Positions 58,553 to 64,000 of a stretch of DNA of 64,000 nucleotides are shown here, one piece after another. Location: contig NZ_JALBUT010000007.1 of the NCBI RefSeq assembly GCF_033971905.1, positions 1 to 64,000 of the forward strand. The letters run 5' to 3'. The number at the start of each line of letters is the position of its first letter. Within the stretch, counting starts at the first letter, position 1. This DNA comes from Intestinicryptomonas porci (lineage in GTDB: Bacteria > Verrucomicrobiota > Verrucomicrobiia > Opitutales > Intestinicryptomonadaceae). The notes under the pieces were generated by a model that was not told the DNA's origin, ran no database searches, and saw nothing but the letters and a program-made list of their open reading frames with translations. A program made the position numbers and the translations under genes.

Positions 58553-59659
58553 TTAAATATTTTTCTCCCACCTGCCGTCCGCGCGCTTTTTCACGGCTTT
58601 TGAAAGCTCCAAAGAAAGCATTACAGACAAGACTTCGGGCATGGAAAGCTTTGCAAGAACCGAAATCTCGTCTGCCGCCAAAGCGTCCCCCTTCGATAAA
58701 ACAGAATAAACGGAAGCCTCCGCCGAGCCTTCCTCGAAATTAAACTTTTTCGCGTTTTCGGAATTTCTAAGCCCAAGCTCAAACTGCCCCGCATAGCCTA
58801 ACTCGCTTGCTATGTCTTCAACGCAGGTTGCAAGGCGCGCGCCCTCGCTTATCATGAGGTGGCACCCCGCGCTTGTGGGCGAATCTATGCGCCCGGGAAT
58901 TGCAAAGACGTCCCTTCCGTTATCGCACGCAAGGCGCGCCGTAATCATTCCGCCGCCCCTTATGTCGCTTTCGACAAGCAATGTTGCGGAAGTCATGCCC
59001 GCAATTATGCGGTTTCGCATGGGGAAAGTCTGGCGGTCGGCGCGGGTGCCGAACGGATATTCCGAAATTACCGCGCCTGTTTCGATTATCCTGCGGTACA
59101 AATCCACATTTTCAGGCGGATAAACAATGTCGATGCCGCACCCTAAAACAGCGACGGTTTTCGCCTTTACATCAAGCGCGCCCTGATGCGCAAAGCTGTC
59201 TATTCCGCGGGCAAGACCGCTTACCACCGTCAAGCCCAAAGAGCCAAGCCCCGCACCGAATTTCCTCGCAACCAAAGAGCCGTATATGCTGCAGTTTCTG
59301 CACCCGACTATTGCAATGGAAGGAGCGTTCAAATCTGCGTTTCCCGCAACATAAAGCCCTACGGGGGCGTCGTAAATCGTGCGCAAGAGCTGCGGATACC
59401 GCCCGTCGTCAATGCAAACATAGTCGGCATTGAAAGCCTTTAACTTGCGCTTTGCTAAATCTATGTCAACCTTGTCCCTACCCTCAACAAAGGCGTCGGC
59501 GATTTTAGCCCCAACCCTTTCAAGCTGCATTACGTCTGACCTCGAAGCCTTCAAGGCGTCTATCGGAGAGCCGAATTTTGAAATCAGCTTTTTGATGGTG
59601 GTTGCCCCGACATTCGGAATTAACGACAGCCTCAAATAACTTTCTGCCAAATCTGTCAT
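58553..59659 (-). CDS. dprA: DNA processing protein DprA
   Basis: The 368-residue product has an N-terminal helix-hairpin-helix-like domain (LIPNVGATTIKKLISKFGSPIDALK), then the DprA Rossmann fold with AIVGCRNCSIYGSLVARKFG, VVSGLARGIDSFAHQGAL and AVLGCGIDIVYPPENVDLY, and a C-terminal winged helix (about 310-368). DprA loads RecA on incoming single-stranded DNA during natural transformation. It lies between the nnr and ltaS-like genes with tight spacing, so expression is probably constitutive with housekeeping genes. Confidence 0.92.
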   Translation of the reverse strand: MTDLAESYLRLSLIPNVGATTIKKLISKFGSPIDALKASRSDVMQLERVGAKIADAFVEGRDKVDIDLAKRKLKAFNADYVCIDDGRYPQLLRTIYDAPVGLYVAGNADLNAPSIAIVGCRNCSIYGSLVARKFGAGLGSLGLTVVSGLARGIDSFAHQGALDVKAKTVAVLGCGIDIVYPPENVDLYRRIIETGAVISEYPFGTRADRQTFPMRNRIIAGMTSATLLVESDIRGGGMITARLACDNGRDVFAIPGRIDSPTSAGCHLMISEGARLATCVEDIASELGYAGQFELGLRNSENAKKFNFEEGSAEASVYSVLSKGDALAADEISVLAKLSMPEVLSVMLSLELSKAVKKRADGRWEKNI

Positions 59660-59662
59660 AAA

Positions 59663-61150
59663 CTAAAAAATCTCCCTGAAAAAATCGAACGCGCAGCTCG
59701 AAGAATATGCGTTTTCACCGTATTTTAAACAAGCTTTTTCGGCAATTTTTCCCGCGATGAAAGCCGCCGCGCACCCTGACTCAAACGGGGTAAAATCCAA
59801 ATCCGCTCTCGCCAACAATCCGCCTGCAATGCCCGCCAAAATGTCTCCGCTTCCCGCGCGGGAAAGTATTGGCGAACCCGAAATGTTAAACGCAAAATTT
59901 GATCCGTCCGCAATTCTCGACAATTCCGACTTCAAAAGAATCGCAATTTTTCTTGACTTCGAAAAATCCGACAAGCCACCGTCATCAACAGACCTTGCAA
60001 CTCTCAAAAACTCTCCGTGGTGGGGAGTAATCAACGTTCTGTTTTCCTTCGCACTTGCGATTACCGATTTTGAAATTGCATCGGCATCGAGAACAACTTT
60101 CGCCTCCGTATGCCTTAAAACTTCCGAAACCAACGCCAATGTTTCGGGATTGCCTGAAAGCCCCGAACCCGCCAAAACGGCAGTTTCCTTTCCCGCGCGC
60201 TCCCTGAAAAGAGAAAACGTTTCAAGAGACAAAGAGCCGTCTTCGGTTGTCGGGCACGGAATCCAAATCGCGGCAGGCTCGGCGGCGGCAAACGACGGCG
60301 CAAGGTTTTCGGGAACAAACGCGCTGACAAGCCCCACCCCGCTTCTTATTGCCGCCTTAACATTCATTAAAGCCGCGCCCGCATAGTTTCTCGACCCCGC
60401 AAAAACAAACAAATGCCCGTAGCTTCGCTTGTCGGAACAGACATTGCGAAGTTTTAAAAGCGGCTTTAAAACCCTTTCGCTTACAATCGATTTTTTTGTT
60501 TTAAGATTAGGTAAAAATCCCAAGTCGGCATATCGAAGCCTGCCGGCAATACCCCTGTTTTCAGGATTGAAAAGAGGTGCTTTCGCAATGCCCGCCATTA
60601 CGCACAAATCGCTTTTAAAAACCGCGCCGCAAGGCTCGTCCGACATTCCCGCAGGCAAATCAACGCTGACTTTCAGCTTTGCGGAAAGCGCGTTTGCGGA
60701 CACAATCGCCCTTTCCAACCCCTTGCGAAGCGGAGGTTTTAAACTCATGCCCGCAAGCCCTTCCAAAACCAAATCGTATTCCCCTGAAATTTCAGAAACT
60801 TCAAAAACCGAATTTTTGAAAGAAAACAATTCGCCGCAAATTTTTTGCGTATTGGGCTTTAACCTGTTTTTATCCGTAAAAAACACGTCGATTTTTGAAG
60901 ACGGCAGCCTGTTTAAAATTTCCAGTGCCGCGCCAAGAGCGTCGCCGCCGTTATGCCCCGAACCCGACAGCACAAGGATTTTAGGAGAAGCTTCCAAAAT
61001 CCTGCCAAATTCCCCTAAAACAATTTCTGCAATTTTTTTTGAGGCTTGGCGCATTGCAAAAAGCTCCTTTTCGACGTCGCCCTTAAAGAAATCCGCCTCA
61101 AACTCCGCGCTTTCTTTGCAGGTTAAAATGCTGTCGCAAAAATTTTCCAT
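59663..61150 (-). CDS. nnr: Bifunctional NAD(P)H-hydrate repair enzyme
   Basis: From the ATG at 61150 the product is 495 residues. The N-terminal half is the YjeF_N epimerase (ILVLSGSGHNGGDALGAALEI, VDLPAGMSD). The C-terminal half is the ADP/ATP-dependent dehydratase with a ribokinase fold (GLVSAFVPENLAPSF, AVLAGSGLSG, LITPHHGEFLR, RAGSGDILAGIAGGL). Together they repair damaged NADHX and NADPHX. A start at 61168 would overlap acpS by 14 bases; the later ATG does not. Confidence 0.92.
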   Translation of the reverse strand: MENFCDSILTCKESAEFEADFFKGDVEKELFAMRQASKKIAEIVLGEFGRILEASPKILVLSGSGHNGGDALGAALEILNRLPSSKIDVFFTDKNRLKPNTQKICGELFSFKNSVFEVSEISGEYDLVLEGLAGMSLKPPLRKGLERAIVSANALSAKLKVSVDLPAGMSDEPCGAVFKSDLCVMAGIAKAPLFNPENRGIAGRLRYADLGFLPNLKTKKSIVSERVLKPLLKLRNVCSDKRSYGHLFVFAGSRNYAGAALMNVKAAIRSGVGLVSAFVPENLAPSFAAAEPAAIWIPCPTTEDGSLSLETFSLFRERAGKETAVLAGSGLSGNPETLALVSEVLRHTEAKVVLDADAISKSVIASAKENRTLITPHHGEFLRVARSVDDGGLSDFSKSRKIAILLKSELSRIADGSNFAFNISGSPILSRAGSGDILAGIAGGLLARADLDFTPFESGCAAAFIAGKIAEKACLKYGENAYSSSCAFDFFREIF

Positions 61151-61154
61151 AAAG

Positions 61155-61535
61155 CTATTCCTCGGCAATGGCGATTGCCTCCGCGTAATCTTTCAAATGC
61201 GTTATGCTTATTAAAATTTTGGAAGCCCCGATTTCTTTAAGACGCTTTGCGGCGGCATCGCCAAGCACCGCGCACGGCGCGCCGTTTTCGCCGTTTTTTA
61301 CCCCAACGCTTTTTGGCGTAATTCCGCCGCTAAAACCCGTGCCGAGAGCCTTCACAATAGCCTCTTTCGCGGCAAACCTCGCCGCATAGTGGATGTCGGG
61401 AGACTTGAATTTCCCGCAGTAATCAATTTCAAAATCGCAAAAATTGCGCTTCAAAAATTCGTCGCCGTAGCGAAGGCGCATCGAGGCAATTCTCGCAACG
61501 TCAACCAAGTCTATGCCAACACCTACCGCCGACAT
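61155..61535 (-). CDS. acpS: Holo-ACP synthase
   Basis: The 126-residue product has the AcpS motifs GVGIDLVDVARI (6-17) and YAARFAAKEAIVKALGTGF near 50. It transfers phosphopantetheine from CoA to the acyl carrier protein. Length is standard. The start overlaps the pdxJ stop by one base, and the gene ends five bases before the nnr ATG. pdxJ-acpS adjacency is common in bacteria and supports both calls. Confidence 0.94.
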   Translation of the reverse strand: MSAVGVGIDLVDVARIASMRLRYGDEFLKRNFCDFEIDYCGKFKSPDIHYAARFAAKEAIVKALGTGFSGGITPKSVGVKNGENGAPCAVLGDAAAKRLKEIGASKILISITHLKDYAEAIAIAEE

Positions 61536-62287
61536 TATTTAAGAAGCTCCTTCATTCGGCGCACCGCCTCTTCAAATCCGCAAACAAGAGCCTGTGAAAC
61601 TATCGTATGGCCTATGTTAAGCTCGTTAAACCCGCCCAAGGCAACGATTTTGGAAACATTAACATAGTTTAAGCCGTGCCCTGCGTTGACGGTCAAGCCA
61701 ATAGACCTTGCAAATTCCACCGCGTTTTTTATCCGCAAAAACTCCTCTTCAAATTTTTTAGGGTTTCCCCATGCGTTCGCGTATGCCCCCGTATGCAGTT
61801 CTATTACGGGAGAGCCTATTTCCTTTGCCGCCTCTATCTGCTTGAAGTCGGGGTCGATGAAAAGCGAGCAGACGACGCCGATATCAGATAGCGCGGAAAC
61901 AGTTTCAGAAACTTTTGCGCGGTGCAAAACGACGTCCAAACCGCCCTCTGTGGTGACCTCCAAACGGTTTTCGGGAACCAAGCAGGCGTAGTCGGGACGC
62001 ACTTTCAAGGCGACTTTCAATACGCCTTCCGCGCAAGCCATCTCCATGTTAAGAGGCACTGAAATATTCTCGCGCAAATTAAACAAATCTGCGTCCGTCA
62101 TGTGCCTGCGATCCTCGCGCAAATGGGCTGTGATGGAATCTGCGCCGCCCTTTTGGGCAAGTCGGGCAAGCTCCAAAATGTCGGGTTCTACCACGATTTT
62201 GGAATTTGCGCAGACATCGCGATAGCGCGCCTGGCGCAGAGTCGCGCCATGGTCTATGTTCACTCCTAATTTAACTCTGTTTTTCAT
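61535..62287 (-). CDS. pdxJ: Pyridoxine 5'-phosphate synthase
   Basis: From the ATG at 62287 the product is 250 residues. PdxJ motifs are clear: KLGVNIDHGATLRQARY at the start, ADSITAHLREDRRHM near 50, NMEMACAEG, VIELHTGAYANA and VNAGHGLNYVNV. It forms pyridoxine 5'-phosphate from deoxyxylulose phosphate and aminoacetone phosphate (DXP-dependent vitamin B6 route). The ATG overlaps the trkH stop (ATGA), so the longer start at 62302 is not needed. Confidence 0.94.
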   Translation of the reverse strand: MKNRVKLGVNIDHGATLRQARYRDVCANSKIVVEPDILELARLAQKGGADSITAHLREDRRHMTDADLFNLRENISVPLNMEMACAEGVLKVALKVRPDYACLVPENRLEVTTEGGLDVVLHRAKVSETVSALSDIGVVCSLFIDPDFKQIEAAKEIGSPVIELHTGAYANAWGNPKKFEEEFLRIKNAVEFARSIGLTVNAGHGLNYVNVSKIVALGGFNELNIGHTIVSQALVCGFEEAVRRMKELLK

Positions 62288-63762
62288 TTGAAATTTCTCC
62301 ATAGCGAAGGCATGAAAAGAGCCAAAACCGCATAAAATTCAAGCCTGCCCATAATCATTATTATCGACAACAAAAATTTGGATGAAGGGCTTAAAAATCC
62401 GAATGTCTGCGTCGGCGAAGTCTCGTTAAGCCCGGGACCTATGTTCGATATTGCGGAAACAACCGTGGAAAGGCATCCTCCAAAAGACATCTTAGGCTCC
62501 ATTGCCGAAAGCATTATCATTCCCAAAATCGCAATTACGGCATATAGCGACACAAACGACAAAATGTCGCGCACCTGCGAATCATACATTGCCTTTCCGT
62601 TCATACGCACCAACCGCACGACGTTGGGCCTAAACGACTTTTCAATATCGTTTAAACCGATTTTTACAAGCGCAAGAGCCCTGAAAATTTTCAGCCCTCC
62701 CGAAGTCGAACCCGAACAAGCTCCCGTCACAAACATAAAGAAAACCAAAACGTGCGTGATAGGAAGCCACGTCTGGTAGTCGATGTCGGCAAATCCCGTT
62801 GAAGTTATTATTGAAACGACCGTAAACATTGAATCGGTCATATTTTTAAACAGTTTCGCAAAGCCGAAATGCCCGAAATCCGCCGTGGATAAAAATATGC
62901 CGGCAGCCAGCATCAAAACTATCGCGGCATAGACTTTGAGCTCGCTGTTTTGCAAGACTTCCCTGAACTTGCCTTTTAAAATCATTATTATGACGGCGAA
63001 ATTCATACCGCCTATAAACATGAAAACAATGGCAATCCATTTGATTGAAACAGACGGGTAAGCCGAAAAGCTGTTGTTTTTAACGCTGAATCCGCCTGTC
63101 GAAACCGTCGTCATCATGTGGCAAACAGCCTCGAACATCGGCATTTTTGCAATATAGTAGGCAAAACAGCAGAGAGCCGACAAGCCGACATACAAGGCAA
63201 TTATCCTGAAAACCTTGCTTTGCAGCCTTTCGCCGTCAATCATGGAGGCGTCCCTGTTCGACTCGCTCAAATAAATCGCCTTTGCACCCGTGCCAAGAGA
63301 CGACAAAAGCGCGACGAAGAAAATGACGACGCCCAAGCCACCTATCCACTGGGTTAACGCCCTCCAAAACAAAATGCTTTTGGGGAAAGACTCCACATTG
63401 CCGAAAACGCTCGCCCCCGTTGACGTAAATCCGCTTACAGACTCGAAAAAAGCGTCCGAAAAACCGCAATTTAAAATCAAGAGATATGGCGTAGACCCCA
63501 AAATCGAGCATAAAATCCACCCAAGACCTACAACGCACAAGGCTTCTTTTCTGAATATCTTTTTTGACGAATTTCTTGCGGGCAAATAAAATATCGCGCT
63601 GAAAACCACGGCGATTGCAACAGACGCAATCCAAGATTCGTACGCCCCCGCCTCAACTGCGTTTTCAGAATAGTACATGGAAACGCACAAAGCCGCCCCG
63701 AATGCGACTGAAATTGTCGCAAATATGATAGAAAGCAGCTTGAATATTATTGAGTAGTTCAT
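62284..63762 (-). CDS. trkH: Trk-type potassium uptake membrane protein
   Basis: The 492-residue product has about ten hydrophobic helices and the four selectivity-filter-like loops of TrkH: SGFTSTGASVFGN near 112, TTVSTGGFSVKNN near 222, TSTGFADIDYQ near 322, and SAISNIGPGLNETSPTQTFG near 440. TrkH forms the K+ pore and works with the cytosolic NAD-binding TrkA, encoded three bases upstream. It is translationally coupled to pdxJ. Confidence 0.93.
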   Translation of the reverse strand: MNYSIIFKLLSIIFATISVAFGAALCVSMYYSENAVEAGAYESWIASVAIAVVFSAIFYLPARNSSKKIFRKEALCVVGLGWILCSILGSTPYLLILNCGFSDAFFESVSGFTSTGASVFGNVESFPKSILFWRALTQWIGGLGVVIFFVALLSSLGTGAKAIYLSESNRDASMIDGERLQSKVFRIIALYVGLSALCCFAYYIAKMPMFEAVCHMMTTVSTGGFSVKNNSFSAYPSVSIKWIAIVFMFIGGMNFAVIIMILKGKFREVLQNSELKVYAAIVLMLAAGIFLSTADFGHFGFAKLFKNMTDSMFTVVSIITSTGFADIDYQTWLPITHVLVFFMFVTGACSGSTSGGLKIFRALALVKIGLNDIEKSFRPNVVRLVRMNGKAMYDSQVRDILSFVSLYAVIAILGMIMLSAMEPKMSFGGCLSTVVSAISNIGPGLNETSPTQTFGFLSPSSKFLLSIIMIMGRLEFYAVLALFMPSLWRNFK

Positions 63763-63765
63763 TTT

Positions 63766-64000
63766 TCAGCCCACCAAAAGAGAGACCAGTTTTTTGACGT
63801 TCTCTTTGGACGATATGGCAATCAGCCTGTCCCCCGCGCTTATGACATCGTTTGCGGAGGGAACTTTTGAAGTGTTTTTGTGCATCAAAGCGGCGATTAT
63901 GCAGCCGTGGGGCAGGTTTGCCTCGAATATTCTCTTGCCTGCGCACTTGCTGTTTTCCGAAACCCTGACTTCGATAAGCTCGACGTTTTCATCGTCAAGC
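63766..64000 (-). CDS. trkA: TrkA C-terminal part (runs off the window)
   Basis: The last 78 codons of a minus-strand gene are visible. They form a TrkA-C (RCK_C) domain: LIEVRVSENSKCAGKRIFE, then PHGCIIAALMHKNTSKVPSANDVISAGDRLIAISS, ending KLVSLLVG before TGA. TrkA-C binds ligands and gates TrkH. The stop lies three bases before the trkH ATG. The N-terminal part continues past 64000. Confidence 0.88.
   Translation of the reverse strand, partial: LDDENVELIEVRVSENSKCAGKRIFEANLPHGCIIAALMHKNTSKVPSANDVISAGDRLIAISSKENVKKLVSLLVG

Noticed and set aside
1..64000. CRISPR arrays, rRNA genes, insertion-sequence transposases
   Set aside because: No regularly spaced 25-40 bp repeats, no rRNA signature and no transposase frame were found; the hairpin arrays have unequal, non-identical units and do not fit CRISPR.

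Overview
The window reads as a chromosomal segment of a Gram-negative, host-associated bacterium. Outer-membrane porins, a TolC-type channel, a LpxL-type lipid A acyltransferase and an LTA-synthase-like phosphoglycerol transferase point to a diderm. A complete moxR/DUF58/Bat operon, an AroA-Cmk fusion, weak Shine-Dalgarno sequences before most starts and a Mpi-type recombinase fit a gut member of the PVC group, most likely Verrucomicrobiota (Opitutales-like). This placement is inferred from gene content; no rRNA is present to confirm it.

Layout. 1-2.1 kb: a terminator, a hairpin array, small membrane proteins (one DUF805) and an RRM RNA-binding protein. 2.2-7.8 kb: a porin, then a very AT-rich four-gene glycosyltransferase operon. 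Its only visible promoter lies inside a 178-bp segment bounded by perfect 17-bp inverted repeats, next to a Mpi-like serine recombinase whose last helix is cut by an in-frame TGA. 7.8-17.5 kb: sulfide:quinone reductase, a split MacA-MacB-TolC exporter, a PfkB sugar kinase, an aldose epimerase and a LpxL acyltransferase fused to a GT9-like domain. 17.6-20.4 kb: tyrA and an aroA-cmk fusion. 20.5-29 kb: the moxR-Bat operon with a very N/Q-rich BatB/C protein. 29-36.6 kb: an aminolipid-type acyltransferase fusion and the cimA-thrC-lysC-aroK amino-acid genes. 37-40.7 kb: metY, cysK and thiS-thiF.

From 40.8 to 47.4 kb the sequence turns accessory and eroded. It holds a frameshifted and truncated bioB, one copy of a 121-bp direct repeat, a hairpin array, a secreted protein made of three Cys/His repeats, a superinfection-immunity-like membrane protein, several unknown secreted, lipo- or small proteins, two divergent ribbon-helix-helix proteins, a second copy of the 121-bp repeat and a truncated YjbR-like gene next to an Rrf2 regulator. 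From 47.4 kb: a hydrolase, a DUF3034 outer-membrane protein, an EamA transporter, catalase, tRNA-Gln with a duplicated 3' end flanking another hairpin array, manA, a TauE transporter and an esterase.

At 55.5 kb a 22-residue leader peptide rich in Phe and Tyr precedes competing antiterminator and terminator stems and a DRE-TIM aldolase-like gene, the layout of a ribosome-mediated attenuator. The window ends with a long minus-strand run trkA-trkH-pdxJ-acpS-nnr-dprA-ltaS-like.

The two strongest leads are the invertible promoter feeding the glycosyltransferase operon and the aromatic attenuator in front of an aldolase of unknown substrate.
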